Shown in pieces: positions 13,481 through 23,594 of a stretch of 64,000 nt of DNA. Origin of the DNA: Austropuccinia psidii. Lineage: Eukaryota > Basidiomycota > Pucciniomycetes > Pucciniales > Sphaerophragmiaceae. Location: assembly GCA_023105745.1 (NCBI GenBank), contig JALGQZ010000009.1:16168564-16232563 (forward strand). The letters run 5' to 3'. Both the position numbers and the translations under genes were made by a program. Under the pieces are notes generated by a model that saw only the letters and a program-made list of their open reading frames with translations, was not told the DNA's origin and ran no database searches. Position 1 is the stretch's first letter. Every line of letters starts with the position of its first letter.

Positions 13481-14982
13481 TGTCAGGGTGAGTCTATGTA
13501 GTAGCTTAAAAATAGTAAATACAAGCTAGTACTATGACTGTGACACGTCAAAATAAATGAAAATGAAATCTTCAGGTCCTACTGCTACGTGGTAACAGTG
13601 GTGATGAGTCTATTGAGGACCTGGGTTGCAATGCTCTAATATCTTTGACTGTAAAGAAACACTACAATAATTATATTCTAATTATATCTTTAATAATTCT
13701 AAGGACACTACTGATGAATAACAGTCTTGTCACGTAAGAATATTGGTAAAGTAAGATAAGATGATGGGTTTTCAAGGGAAAAACCCTTCTTTTTATATCT
13801 TTCAAGACTGTCAAGAGTTATTAACTCTTCACACGTCAAAGGAGTGAAAATTTTCACTCCAGTGGTCAGTCTGTGGTTCTGGATCCTCAATTCTGACGTC
13901 AATATAGACAGAATTGTGGTTTTGGAACCACAAATGATCATTCTGGATCAATACAGGGTGAAAGAACTTTTCACCTGCCACGTCAGCACTTGGATGACGT
14001 TGTTCTGGTGTCTGTATGATCAATATTAGTCATTCTGGGCGGGTTTAAGCTTCAAATAACCATTATTTTAAGTATCAAGACTGTACTGGTTGGTACAGGT
14101 TTGGTACAGACCAGTATTGGTCAAAAATACTTCCAACCAAGATATCTCAGTCATTTTTTGAGATATCAAGAAACCAAGAGCACAGAATTGAAGGGCTTAA
14201 TGAGCTCTTCAATTTGGTATGCTTCATGTTTACCCTTCTTGCAAATAGCAAAAGTTATAAGGGTTTTAAGTTTTTGGATGTAATTTTGTACATCAGTATG
14301 AGGCTTCAAAAACTTCCATGCTAGATATCTTCTTCAATTTGAGAGATATATGTATTCTGATGATACAGTTTTGTAGGGCTTGATTAGCTCTACAGTTTGG
14401 TATATTACACTGTACAGTTGTATGAGTGTATGCCAAAGATACAGGGGTTTGTTTATTTTCTTGTTTTCAGAATATCTGTATTTTGGTTATTAAACCTTTG
14501 AACCAAGATCCCTGAGTCAATTTAAGAGATACAGAGGTCTAAGGTGTCTCAAATTAAAGCTCTTGTTGAGATCTTTAATTTGGTTATATTTTTGTACAGT
14601 TTTGTACAAGCCCTCTTTGACTTTCAGGGGGGCTTGGTTTTGAAAATGAGGTTATATGGTATCTCCAGTTTTAGTGGTGTTACAACAACATGGATGATAT
14701 CATTGTGTAGCTCTCTATGTGAGCTTTAAGAAAAATACCATTTTGGTATAGGGTAACTTAAATATGCATAAGTTAGATGAGAGGTGAAAATAAGGGTTTT
14801 GACTTGTTTATTCTCCTCTAGGTTTCCTTATTCTGTTTGGATAAGGTTGGTGTTTAATTTAAGAGGATTGTTTTCTCTTAATTATTACCTGTATTGACTA
14901 TGTTTGTTCAATACTTGTCATACCATTATTTATGGTATGTTGGATGTCATGTTAGTGCTCTGTTTTGAGTCACAGGCTGACA
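13481..14982 (-). repeat. 3' LTR of element B (1502 bp)
   Basis: On the plus strand it runs from TGTCAGGGTG to GGCTGACA. It is near identical to 22088-23589. In the sense orientation U3 begins at 14982. Confidence 0.95.
13789..14000 (-). promoter_or_regulatory. Probable U3 promoter of element B: TATA box, ACGTCA sites and palindrome
   Basis: Read on the minus strand, a TATAAAAAG box occupies 13789-13797. Upstream of it lie ACGTCA-type half sites at 13833-13838, 13980-13985 and 13995-14000, a full TGACGTCA palindrome at 13894-13901, and the LTR palindrome TGTGGTT/AACCACA at 13914-13933. TGACGTCA is the classic target of ATF/CREB-type bZIP proteins. The matching block in the 5' LTR is 22396-22607, where the full palindrome has decayed to TGACATCA. 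Confidence 0.55.
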
Positions 14983-14997
14983 TACCCTCCCTCAAAA
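14983..14997 (-). other. Polypurine tract of element B
   Basis: On the minus strand a purine-rich run ending GAGGGAGGGTA directly precedes the LTR start TGTCAGCC. It matches the tract of element A. Confidence 0.8.
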
Positions 14998-15006
14998 GAA
15001 GGCTCA

Positions 15007-18000
15007 TCATTGATGAGACTCTTCAGCCCTCCTGGAGGCTCTGAATCTTCTGAGGTGTATTTGTCCATCTGGGATTTCTTTCTCAGTTAACAATTTGTCT
15101 TTATCTGCTGGTTGATTCTTAAATCTAACCAGATATTGCCTGATGTCTTTCCCATTAATTCTTATTTTCCTGGCTTTAATGATCTTTTTCACTGGTCCAG
15201 GTGAGTCATCTTCCTCTACCAATCTTTCATGGGTGACAGTCTTCTTTCTGTCAGGGAATTTCTCCTCATCTGTCTGGTGATAAGGCTTGACCAGGCTCAC
15301 AGGGAAAACTGGGTGTTTCCTAGAGAACTCTTTGGTCAGGTTGACTTCTACTGCATTCTTTCCTATTAATTTAATAATGGTGAATGGTCCTATGAATGAG
15401 TCTCTCATCTTCTTGGGTCCTCTTAGGTTGTTGAAGTTAAGAGTTGAGATTAGAACTTGGTCTCCTTCTTTGAAATCAGGTTCTTGGTGACTTTTATCAT
15501 ATCTCTGTTTGTTATATAATTTGGCTTCAGCCACACATTGCTCTGCTTTTTCACAGGCAGTCTTCCACATTGTGTGGAAGTCCTTAGCTGTGGGGTGTAC
15601 TGAGAGGAGGTTCTTCTTCAAGTAGTCTACTGGAAGTAATGGGTTCCATCCTTTCTCTAATGTGGCAGGGGTTTTTCCTGTCACTGAGTGTATACTTGTG
15701 TTGTATGCCAATTGTACAGCTGGTAGGAGGGTTACCCAGTCATGGGTATATCCCTCATTGTCTTTATATTCCATGCCATATGCACAAAACCTTCTAATGA
15801 TGTCTTCTAATGTTTGGATCATTCTTTCTGCTAGACCATCTGTTTGTGGATGGTAAGCTGTGGAGAATGCTAGTTTGGTTCCCAGCATCTCATATAGATT
15901 AGTCCAAAATTCTGATGTGAATTTAGGGTCTCTGTCACTAATTATAATTCTTGGGACTCCACAGTTTGCTATCACATTGTTCCAGAACAATATGGCTGTG
16001 TCCATTGCTGTGTCCTCTTTGTGACAGGGGAGACATCTGACACTCTTGCTGTACCTGTCTACTACTACTAGGCATGCATTAAAGCTGTCTTTCCCTCCAG
16101 GGACCAGGCCTGTTACCCAATCCATGTTTATTATTTCCCAGGGGTGTTTGGGCTCCTCTATACTCTGGAGTAATCCATATCTTTTGCCATGACTTCTGTT
16201 GGCTTTCTGGAATCTGGTACAAGTGTTGATGTATTCACTCAAGTCTTGTTCCCACTTTGGCCACCAAGCTGTGCTAAAGACTCTTTCTTTAGTTCTTTCT
16301 TCACTCATATGTCCCATGTATGGGCAGTCATGGCATTCCTGTAGTATCAGGGAAATATGTTCTCTATTTATTATTACCAGGGCACTTGTGTGTTTTTCCC
16401 TATGGTATAGTAGATCATCTATCAGGAAAAATCTATTCTCTCTGAAGTTTTTGAGCCATGGCTCTTCCAATTGGCTTTCTAGTTCAGGACTCCTGTACTT
16501 TTGTTTTAATAGTTGTATCAATATACTACACTGTTTGTGTTTATTGTATGATGATTGTACTATGCTAAAGAACTCTGTATTCAGATTAGAGGAGCTGATT
16601 CCCAGTATGGGTATCTCTTTGCTCTCTCCAAAGCTCTGTGCTGGGTTTGATGAATCATTCCCTAATGCCCAGTTTGATAGTTTGAAGTTCTTTCTCTTAT
16701 CTATCTCCATGCATTGTATGGGTATTTTGGCCCCATTTTCTGGGTCATATGCTGGATTCTCTTGGTCATTTTTCAGTGGCCACCTGCTGAGGCCATCTGC
16801 ATTAGTATGACTTTTCCCTTCTTTATAGATGATAGTCATATTCCCTCTATATTCTTGTATGGCTATTTGCCACCTAAGCATGTGTCTGTTTGTCGTCTTC
16901 ATGTTCAACAGTGATTTGAGGGCTGTGCAATCAGTAAAAACTTCAAATACTGCTCCTTCTAAGTAGTAATGGAGTTTCTCTAATGCCCATACCAAACAGA
17001 GACATTCTGTCTGAGTAGCTCCATATCTGGCTTCTGAGTCTTTCAGTTGTCTTGATATATAGCAAATTACTCCTTCTTTGGGTATTCCATCCACTAGTTG
17101 CCTCTGGTGTAGTGCTGCTCCTAGTCCTTGTCTACATGCTGCATCTATATATAGTTTGAATGGTAGTTCAAAATCAGGAATCATCAGGACAGGGGCATTG
17201 GTCAGTTCATATTTGATCTTCTCAAATGCATCCCTTCTTTCTTTGGTGATTTCAAAGACTACATCTTTTGAGCACAGTTTGTATAGGCTACTAGTGATGT
17301 GTGCAAAGTTTTCAATGTGGCTTCTGTAGTAACTAGCAAAGCCCAAAAAAGATTGCATTTCCTTAATGTTCTTTGGTACTGGTTTCCTCAGTACTGCAGC
17401 AACTTTATTTTGGTCTATAGCTAGACTCAAACCTGAAACTTTGTGTCCTAGGGCTAGCAGTTCTTGCTGTCCAAAGTTACATTTCTTAAGAGATATCTTC
17501 ATGTTGATTGGTGTACATTTTCCCAATATTTTATCAATTTTCCTCACATGGTCTTCCCATGTTTCTGAGTATATTATGATATCATCAATGTACACTACCA
17601 TCCACCCTTCCATTATTTCATCTTGAAATATGGTATCCATCATCCTCTGAAAATGGGCTGGTGCATTCTTAATGCCAAATGGCATTCTAGTATATTCATA
17701 TATGCCCATATGGCATATAATTATTAGCAATTTGATGGAATCTGGTTTCACCCCATTCTGGTGGAAACCTTTCATGCAATCCATTTTTGTAATAAACTTG
17801 GCTTTTGCTAGCTTATCTAGTGCATGTGGTATCCTTGGGATGGGGTACCTGTCTGCTTTGGTGTAATTATTCAAAGCCCTGAAGTCACCACATAGTCTGG
17901 ATTTACCATCATGCCAAGTTATAAGGACTGGTGTAGTGACCTCTACTATCTCATTATGTCCTATTTTTCTTATTACCCCCATTTCTAGGAGTTCATTGAT

Positions 18001-18819
18001 ATGTTTCTCAATTTCTTTCCTAGTTTCCATGCTGGCTGGGTATGGTGGTCTCCTAAGCATAGGTGGATATGGTCTTTCTACATCCAGATATGATTCTATA
18101 TCATGTACTTTGATTTTTCCTAGTGGTTCATCTCCTATTGCAAAAGCTTCTCTATGTTTTCTCAATACTTTCAGTAAGTTGAGTTTCATTTTACTGGTGA
18201 GTTGAGTGCCATATTGAGCTTCTTTGAATTCTTCCACTAGTTCTTTCAAGGTGTTATCATTTGTTACATGATTTATGTCAAAGGAAATTTTTTTGTCTTT
18301 GTTTGTACCTATGGTAAGATATCTGTTTTTACTATTGCAAATATCCATGCCATACATTCTTTGGTACTCTGTACCTAGTAAGAATCCTTGTACATGTGCA
18401 TTTTCTAGAACTACAAATTCAGGTTCCAGTCTGATATTTCCTTTTTGGTGTGGGATAATTATCTCTTTGATTATTGTCCCCAGTGAGTGCATTTTGCCTG
18501 ATGCACTTTTAAAGTTTCTAGCTTTTGTTGGGATTATCTCTTCTTCCCATTTGGGGAAGTGTTGTTTCAAGTATTCTTTTGCCACTATGGAGCAACTTGC
18601 TCCTGTGTCAATGATCATTGGGTGTTTACAGTTCTCAATGTAAACTGTCAATTTTGTGGGTGTTCCATGAATGAATCCCATCCCTCTATTTGGGGTTACC
18701 AGGAATGTTTGTGCATTCTGTGTGTGCTTACAGAGCTCTTTGTCTGTTGTTATTTGTGGTATTCCTGAATCCAATTCAATGTCTTGTATGTCAAGTGAAC
18801 TTTCTTCATTGCACTCCAC
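15007..18819 (-). CDS. pol: Pol polyprotein of element B: protease, RT, RNase H, integrase, chromodomain
   Basis: About 1270 residues in one frame. Visible in order: aspartic protease DTGA at 71-74; RT with catalytic YIDD at 410-413; RNase H acidic residues D559, E605, D630 and D675; integrase zinc finger H830, H837, C867; integrase core D900, D962, E998 (35-residue spacing); a GPF-type module; and a chromodomain-like C-terminus (about 1200-1260) of the QYLVRFK type, which in chromoviruses directs insertion to marked chromatin. Oddity: the second zinc cysteine (position 870) is F, giving CTRF where element A has CERC. The frame follows gag in phase after one TAA. The first codons are ATA and GTG, not ATG, so expression as a Gag-Pol readthrough product is more likely than independent initiation. 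Confidence 0.95.
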   Translation of the reverse strand: MECNEESSLDIQDIELDSGIPQITTDKELCKHTQNAQTFLVTPNRGMGFIHGTPTKLTVYIENCKHPMIIDTGASCSIVAKEYLKQHFPKWEEEIIPTKARNFKSASGKMHSLGTIIKEIIIPHQKGNIRLEPEFVVLENAHVQGFLLGTEYQRMYGMDICNSKNRYLTIGTNKDKKISFDINHVTNDNTLKELVEEFKEAQYGTQLTSKMKLNLLKVLRKHREAFAIGDEPLGKIKVHDIESYLDVERPYPPMLRRPPYPASMETRKEIEKHINELLEMGVIRKIGHNEIVEVTTPVLITWHDGKSRLCGDFRALNNYTKADRYPIPRIPHALDKLAKAKFITKMDCMKGFHQNGVKPDSIKLLIIICHMGIYEYTRMPFGIKNAPAHFQRMMDTIFQDEIMEGWMVVYIDDIIIYSETWEDHVRKIDKILGKCTPINMKISLKKCNFGQQELLALGHKVSGLSLAIDQNKVAAVLRKPVPKNIKEMQSFLGFASYYRSHIENFAHITSSLYKLCSKDVVFEITKERRDAFEKIKYELTNAPVLMIPDFELPFKLYIDAACRQGLGAALHQRQLVDGIPKEGVICYISRQLKDSEARYGATQTECLCLVWALEKLHYYLEGAVFEVFTDCTALKSLLNMKTTNRHMLRWQIAIQEYRGNMTIIYKEGKSHTNADGLSRWPLKNDQENPAYDPENGAKIPIQCMEIDKRKNFKLSNWALGNDSSNPAQSFGESKEIPILGISSSNLNTEFFSIVQSSYNKHKQCSILIQLLKQKYRSPELESQLEEPWLKNFRENRFFLIDDLLYHREKHTSALVIINREHISLILQECHDCPYMGHMSEERTKERVFSTAWWPKWEQDLSEYINTCTRFQKANRSHGKRYGLLQSIEEPKHPWEIINMDWVTGLVPGGKDSFNACLVVVDRYSKSVRCLPCHKEDTAMDTAILFWNNVIANCGVPRIIISDRDPKFTSEFWTNLYEMLGTKLAFSTAYHPQTDGLAERMIQTLEDIIRRFCAYGMEYKDNEGYTHDWVTLLPAVQLAYNTSIHSVTGKTPATLEKGWNPLLPVDYLKKNLLSVHPTAKDFHTMWKTACEKAEQCVAEAKLYNKQRYDKSHQEPDFKEGDQVLISTLNFNNLRGPKKMRDSFIGPFTIIKLIGKNAVEVNLTKEFSRKHPVFPVSLVKPYHQTDEEKFPDRKKTVTHERLVEEDDSPGPVKKIIKARKIRINGKDIRQYLVRFKNQPADKDKLLTEKEIPDGQIHLRRFRASRRAEESHQ

Positions 18820-18822
18820 TAT

Positions 18823-20868
18823 TTATTCTTCCATGGTATCAGGTTCACTTTGTGATTCTGCTCTCATACCATTTCCCATGCTGTCAGAATCAGATTTTTC
18901 ACCTGTTTGTTCTTCTTCTGATTCTTCATCAATTGCATATATTTTCTTTTTTGGTTTTGTGCAATTGTTGGCATAGTGGTCTGGTGATCCACAGTTGTGG
19001 CACACATATTTCTTTTTTGGGGTTTCTTTCCCTTTTTCTTTGTTTGTCTCTTTAACTTCAAACCTCTTGTCTTTGAAGTTTGGTTTATAGGATGTGGACC
19101 TTCCTATGGAGGTTTTTTTTCTCACATCTTGTATGACATTTGCTATGTCATCAATGCTGCTGATGTTGTTGCATCTGCATTTGACTGCATGTTCTAGATC
19201 TCCTGGAAATTTTGTTAGGAGTTTATGGTTTCTCATTTCTATTGTCATATTGGGATCAATAGCTTTTAGCCTCTTTGTTTGTTTGAGGCACCATTCATAA
19301 GGGTCTTTTTCTGTGGAGTATCTATCACTTTCAAAGGACATGGTCTTTTGCCAGATCCAACTACCATTGCTATACTTTTGTATAATCTGGCTCCTCCACC
19401 ATGGCCAGGTTTTCCTGCCATGTATTTCTTTCATCTCAGTATACCATATGTTTGCATGGCCTCTGAATGCTGTGTTAAGTCTTGTTGTGATCCAGTAGTC
19501 TGGTATCTTTGGGACATCAACAAAGAGTCCATCAATATAGTCAATGATCTCCATATGGTCATATTCCCCAATTCCTGAGAACTTTGGCCAGTTTGTTACT
19601 TCTGGTAACTGTTTTAGTGCCTGTTTCTCTGAATAGTTGAGATTTTCCCCATCTTGGTACACTGACTCTGATCTTAACTTTGGAATCTGATATTCAGGTT
19701 CCTGGTCATAGTCTTTATCCTCTTCTTTTAATTTTGTAGAGGTAGTAGGTTGACCTTGTGTTGGAGGGTATTGATTGTCTTCCCTGTCATAGAGGTAATC
19801 AATTTCTTTGTCAAAGTTATCCTGTTGCTGCTGGATATTCCTCAGATCCCTCCTCACAATTTGTTGTTCTTCTAGAATTGAATTCAACTGTCTGTTAGTT
19901 TTTTCAAATTCTGTCCAAATTTTGGCCAGATTTGTATTTAAGTCTTTAATGACTGTTGCTTGGAAAGAATTTTCTTCTTTCAATGTTTCCACTTCTGTCC
20001 TCATTTTTCCTGAGGTTTCATATGTCCAATCCATGAATTGGGCCAATTTGGTCCATGTGAATTTGTTTTCAAACTCATGAGTGTGGATTGTAGTTTCAGT
20101 TATTAATTCTGGGTCTATTGAGTCAGAACTATCAAAACTATTTGTAGGTACAACTATTTCTTGCTTTTGTGTACTTCTTGGACTAAGTCCATCAGCTTTT
20201 TCATCAATGGGTCTGCTTCTTTCTTCCTCTGGTTGAAAGAAGTTTTGTTTTTCCCTTGGGCTCCTTTTCTCCTGTTGGAAACTACCTGGAAGGGTTGGGG
20301 AGCCTTGGATGAAGTTTCCTTTGGCTTGTAGGGTGTGGAACTGCTGGATTGTTGTGGGGAAGATGGGACTTCTCCTTCCATTTCTGGGGGTACCTGAATC
20401 TGACTGGGCTCTTCCTTGTGCCAAGATCTCTCTATGGCTTGTATGGCTGCCTGGTTCTCTTTGATTCTGGTTGCTCTTTCTTCTAAGAGTTTGAAATTCT
20501 TGTTGGGATTCCAACCTTGCATTTCTGTCATAAGTTCCATCCAAGCCATTTGCTTGAGACAGATCTTCTGGGTTGTTATCCCCACTTCTGCCCATGATGC
20601 TGCCATAGTGAACATTTTGTTGTCCATGCTCCATGTGAAGAGGTCTCTCAGGAGTTTGTGTATTTGGAGGACCTGTTCTGCATCTGTCCAATCTCCTGGT
20701 TGGACTTCTGGGTTGAATTTGATTTGGAACAAGACCTTGGGTAGGAGTTCCCTGATGGTAAGTCCTTTGCTGGTCATTTACTCCAGTTCTTCTTCCTCTG
20801 TGTCTTCTTGGCCAGTGTTCTGGTTGATTTATTGGGAATCCAAGATCTCTAAGAAGTGGAGGTGTCAT
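18823..20868 (-). CDS. gag: Gag of element B (capsid and CCHC nucleocapsid)
   Basis: The open frame is 681 codons. Residues from about 440 to 600 form the tryptophan-rich capsid region conserved with element A; before it a coiled-coil-like E/Q/N/K-rich stretch is visible (about 280-390). A single zinc knuckle, CHNCGSPDHYANNC, occupies 623-636, followed by an acidic tail that ends at TAA. Codons 31-238 or so overlap ORF1 in another frame and read as low-complexity Q/R/P/S sequence. Comparison with element A suggests that this N-terminal part is not the selected frame. The true start may therefore be internal, or Gag may be made by a frameshift from ORF1. Confidence 0.85.
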   Translation of the reverse strand: MTPPLLRDLGFPINQPEHWPRRHRGRRTGVNDQQRTYHQGTPTQGLVPNQIQPRSPTRRLDRCRTGPPNTQTPERPLHMEHGQQNVHYGSIMGRSGDNNPEDLSQANGLDGTYDRNARLESQQEFQTLRRKSNQNQREPGSHTSHREILAQGRAQSDSGTPRNGRRSPIFPTTIQQFHTLQAKGNFIQGSPTLPGSFQQEKRSPREKQNFFQPEEERSRPIDEKADGLSPRSTQKQEIVVPTNSFDSSDSIDPELITETTIHTHEFENKFTWTKLAQFMDWTYETSGKMRTEVETLKEENSFQATVIKDLNTNLAKIWTEFEKTNRQLNSILEEQQIVRRDLRNIQQQQDNFDKEIDYLYDREDNQYPPTQGQPTTSTKLKEEDKDYDQEPEYQIPKLRSESVYQDGENLNYSEKQALKQLPEVTNWPKFSGIGEYDHMEIIDYIDGLFVDVPKIPDYWITTRLNTAFRGHANIWYTEMKEIHGRKTWPWWRSQIIQKYSNGSWIWQKTMSFESDRYSTEKDPYEWCLKQTKRLKAIDPNMTIEMRNHKLLTKFPGDLEHAVKCRCNNISSIDDIANVIQDVRKKTSIGRSTSYKPNFKDKRFEVKETNKEKGKETPKKKYVCHNCGSPDHYANNCTKPKKKIYAIDEESEEEQTGEKSDSDSMGNGMRAESQSEPDTMEE
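20154..20777 (-). CDS. ORF1 of element B (207 aa), overlapping the gag frame
   Basis: It starts with ATG at 20777, right after an in-frame TAA, and ends at a TAG (20154-20156). The product has a compact N-terminal half with alternating hydrophobic residues (IRELLPKVLF, then TWSMDNKMF), a QKICLK and a GWNP motif, and a basic C-terminus containing SFNQRKKE. Element A carries a clear homologue at 3-500. Codon-position comparison supports this frame as protein-coding. It could be a Gag N-terminal domain joined to gag by frameshifting, or a separate small protein. Function unknown. Confidence 0.65.
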   Translation of the reverse strand: MTSKGLTIRELLPKVLFQIKFNPEVQPGDWTDAEQVLQIHKLLRDLFTWSMDNKMFTMAASWAEVGITTQKICLKQMAWMELMTEMQGWNPNKNFKLLEERATRIKENQAAIQAIERSWHKEEPSQIQVPPEMEGEVPSSPQQSSSSTPYKPKETSSKAPQPFQVVSNRRKGAQGKNKTSFNQRKKEADPLMKKLMDLVQEVHKSKK

Positions 20869-20921
20869 GTTAACAATGTTGAAAAATGACAGACAATAAA
20901 AAATGTTGTATTTTTCAAGGT

Positions 20922-21242
20922 TTATTTACCTTTAGCAGGCCCTTGTACAAATTTATGGTCTATACTCTTTGGCAATTTGCCTTTAGAGTTTACAACTGGG
21001 TTGATAACAGTGATTTTCTGTTTCTCAATCTGTTTTGGTGATCCAACTGGTTTTGTTGGAGCTTTTCTGGGTTTTTTGGCCCTTGGCACGGCTATTGGTG
21101 TCCAATCTTTTGAGTTGATTGTCACTTCACTGTGTCTTTTCTGCTTGCCCTTGGTTTTTGGCAGCACCTCTCTGTCTTCTGAGGCTGTCACAGATGGATT
21201 TCCTTGTGACTGGGTTTCTAATGGAATATAGTCTTTTTCCAC
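20922..21242 (-). CDS. Leader ORF of element B (106 aa), lysine- and proline-rich, unknown
   Basis: It lies between the hairpin-rich leader and ORF1, in the same frame as ORF1 but separated from it by stops. The product is strongly basic (many K, P, T) with no known domain. The same relative position is outside the window in element A, so conservation cannot be tested here. It may be a small regulatory upstream frame or a chance open frame. A GTAAAT sequence at its 3' end resembles a 5' splice site, but I could not join it in phase to ORF1 or gag. Confidence 0.35.
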   Translation of the reverse strand: MEKDYIPLETQSQGNPSVTASEDREVLPKTKGKQKRHSEVTINSKDWTPIAVPRAKKPRKAPTKPVGSPKQIEKQKITVINPVVNSKGKLPKSIDHKFVQGPAKGK

Positions 21243-21400
21243 TATTCAGAAAAGATATTTCAGATTGTATATCAGTATTTTATGATAAAACAAAATGATT
21301 ATATTCAATTCTACTGTTATTTTTAGAAATTTTTGAGGTTTTTATGTTTTATTATTATTATTTTTATGTGTTTTTATTGAAAAATAACAGTTTTTTGAGT

Positions 21401-21835
21401 TTTTCACTTATGTTTTATAAGTGAAAACTGTAATATCCAAGTGTTTTGTGAATGATTCACTTGGATATTATTGTGTTTTTATATAAACACGTCAAATTTA
21501 TTAAATTATAATAAATTTGATTTGTTATTATAAATATTATAAATAATATTTATTATAACACTTGATATTGATTAAAAATATCAATTAATTACAAGTTTTC
21601 ACGTCAATTTGAGTGATATCTTGTTTTAAAGGAAATATTTAATTAAAATATTCCTTATAAATAATAAAAAATTATTTTATTATTTAATATTTATTAATCA
21701 TTTATTAATAAATTGTTTCTATATTAGATTTCACGCACTTTGGTGAAAAATAATAGTAAAATGAATAATATACTGTTTGTATATTATTATTTTTATTGAA
21801 ATTTAAATAATACTGTTGTATTATTATCAAATTTC
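21401..21835 (-). promoter_or_regulatory. Hairpin-rich 5' leader of element B
   Basis: Consecutive perfect inverted repeats: 21401-21427 (11-bp stem, 5-base loop), 21431-21470 (13-bp stem), 21493-21519 (11 bp), 21531-21552 (10 bp, 2-base loop), 21562-21584 (8 bp), 21689-21713 (10 bp, 5-base loop), 21764-21788 (10 bp, loop TGTTT), 21806-21825 (8 bp, loop TGTT, with outer arms at 21798-21804 and 21829-21835). In retroelements this region carries packaging, dimerisation and translation signals. That role is inferred. Confidence 0.6.
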
Positions 21836-22067
21836 ATGGAAAATATTGCAATATAATAAAAAAGAGGATATGTACTCTTACTCTCAACAAAAAATATTTG
21901 TAATATATATTTTTTGGAGGAAAAATTTGTGTATATAGTATATGATTCTAAAAAATAATGATAATAAAAAAAAAATTTGAAATTTTACTTACTGTTAGTG
22001 AAATACCTTTTAAATAACTGAATTTTACGCCTAATTCAGTTCAAACACGTCCAATAAGGTTGAAAAA

Positions 22068-22084
22068 CCACGGCAAGGCCCCCA
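22068..22084 (-). other. Primer binding site of element B
   Basis: Three bases inside the 5' LTR the minus strand reads TGGGGGCCTTGCCGTGG. Starting with TGG, it would pair with the 3' CCA end of a tRNA ending GGCCCCCA. The tRNA is not identified. Element C has a similar site. Confidence 0.6.
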
Positions 22085-22087
22085 AAA

Positions 22088-23589
22088 TGTCAGGGTGAGT
22101 CTATTTAGTAGCTTAAAAATAGTAAATACAAGCTAGTACTATGACTGTGACACGTCAAAATAAATGAAAATGAAATATTCAGGTCCTACTGCTACGTGGT
22201 AACAGTGGTGATGAGTCTATTGAGGACCTGGGTTGCAATGCTCTAATATCTTTGACTGTAAAGAAACACTACAATAATTATATTCTAATTATATCTTTAA
22301 TAATTCTAAGGACACTACTGATGAATAACAGTCTTGTCACGTAAGAATATTGGTAAAGTAAGATAAGATGATGGGTTTTCAAGGGAAAAACCCTTCTTTT
22401 TATATCTTTCAAGACTGTCAAGAGTTATTAACTCTTCACACGTCAAAGAAGTGAAAATTTTCACTCCAGTGGTCAGTCTGTGGTTCTGGATTCTCAATTC
22501 TGACATCAATATAGACAGAATTGTGGTTTTGGAACCACAAATGATCATTCTGGATCAATACAGGGTGAAAAAACTTTTCACCTGCCACGTCAGCACTTGG
22601 ATGACGTTGTTCTGGTGTCTGTATGATCAATATTAGTCATTCTGGGCGGGTTTAAGCTTCAAATAACCATTGTTTTAAGTATCAAGACTGTACTGGTTGG
22701 TACAGGTTTGGTACAGACCAGTATTGGTCAAAAATACTTCCAACCAAGATATCTCAGTCATTTTTTGAGATATCAAGAAGCCAAGAGCACAGAATTGAAG
22801 GGCTTAATGAGCTCTTCAATTTGGTATGCTTCATGTTTACTCTTCTTGCAAATAGCAAAAGTTATAAGGGTTTTAAGTTTTTGGATGTAATTTTGTACAT
22901 CAGTATGAGGCTTCAAAAACTTCCATGCTAGATATCTTCTTCAATTTGGAAGATATCTGTATTCTGATGATACATTTTTGTAGGGCTTGATTAGCTCTAC
23001 AGTTTGGTATATTACACTGTACAGTTGTATGAGTGTATGCCAAAGATACAGGGGTTTGTTTATTTTCTTGTTTTCAGAATATCTGTATTTTGGTTATTAA
23101 ACCTTTGAACCAAGATCCCTGAGTCAATTTAAGAGATACAAAGGTCTAAGGTGTCTCAAATTAAAGCTCTTGTTGAGATCTTTAATTTGGTTATATTTTT
23201 GTACAGTTTTGTACAAGCCCTCTTTGACTTTCAGGGGGGCTTGGTTTTGAAAATGAGGTTATATGGTATCTCCAGTTGTAGTGGTGTTACAACAACATGG
23301 ATGATATCATTGTGTAGCTCTCTATGTGAGCGTTAAGAAAAACACCATTTTGGTATAGGGTAACTTAAATATGCATAAGTTAGATGAGAGGTGAAAATAA
23401 GGGTTTTGACTTGTTTATTCTCCTCTAGGTTTCCTTATTCTGTTTGGATAAGGTTGGTGTTTAATTTAAGAGGATTGTTTTCTCTTAATTATTACCTGTA
23501 TTGACTATGTTTGTTCAATACTTGTCATACCATTATTTATGGTATGTTGGATGTCATGCTAGTGCTCTGTTTTGAGTCACAGGCTGACA
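22088..23589 (-). repeat. 5' LTR of element B (1502 bp)
   Basis: Same length and ends as 13481-14982. Differences are scattered and often transitions, some at CpG sites (for example TGACGTC against TGACATC). Confidence 0.95.
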
Positions 23590-23594
23590 TGTTT
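23590..23594. repeat. Right target-site duplication of element B (TGTTT)
   Basis: Identical to 13476-13480. Confidence 0.9.

Larger units (their letters stand above)
13481..23589 (-). mobile_element. Element B: complete 10.1-kb Ty3/Gypsy chromovirus-type retrotransposon
   Basis: All expected parts are present on the minus strand: 5' LTR (22088-23589), PBS, structured leader, leader ORF, ORF1, gag, a single stop, pol, polypurine tract and 3' LTR (13481-14982), with TGTTT target duplications. The two LTRs differ at roughly 15-20 of 1502 positions by eye, so the insertion is recent. Gag and Pol frames are uninterrupted. The one visible defect in a key residue is in the integrase zinc finger. 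It is the best master copy in the window for reading element A. Confidence 0.95.

Noticed and set aside
13708..14729. Several 60-77-codon frames in the B LTRs (and again at 22315-23336)
   Set aside because: Duplicated with the LTR, on both strands over the promoter and palindrome; not credible genes.
16199..16810. 203-codon plus-strand frame inside element B pol
   Set aside because: It is antisense to a perfectly conserved pol frame and has no protein-like motif; several other plus-strand frames in 15287-20889 are of the same kind.
20847..20933. Possible intron joining the leader ORF to ORF1 or gag in element B
   Set aside because: A GTAAAT and a CTTCTTAG are present with fungal-like spacing, but neither ORF1 nor gag is entered in phase.
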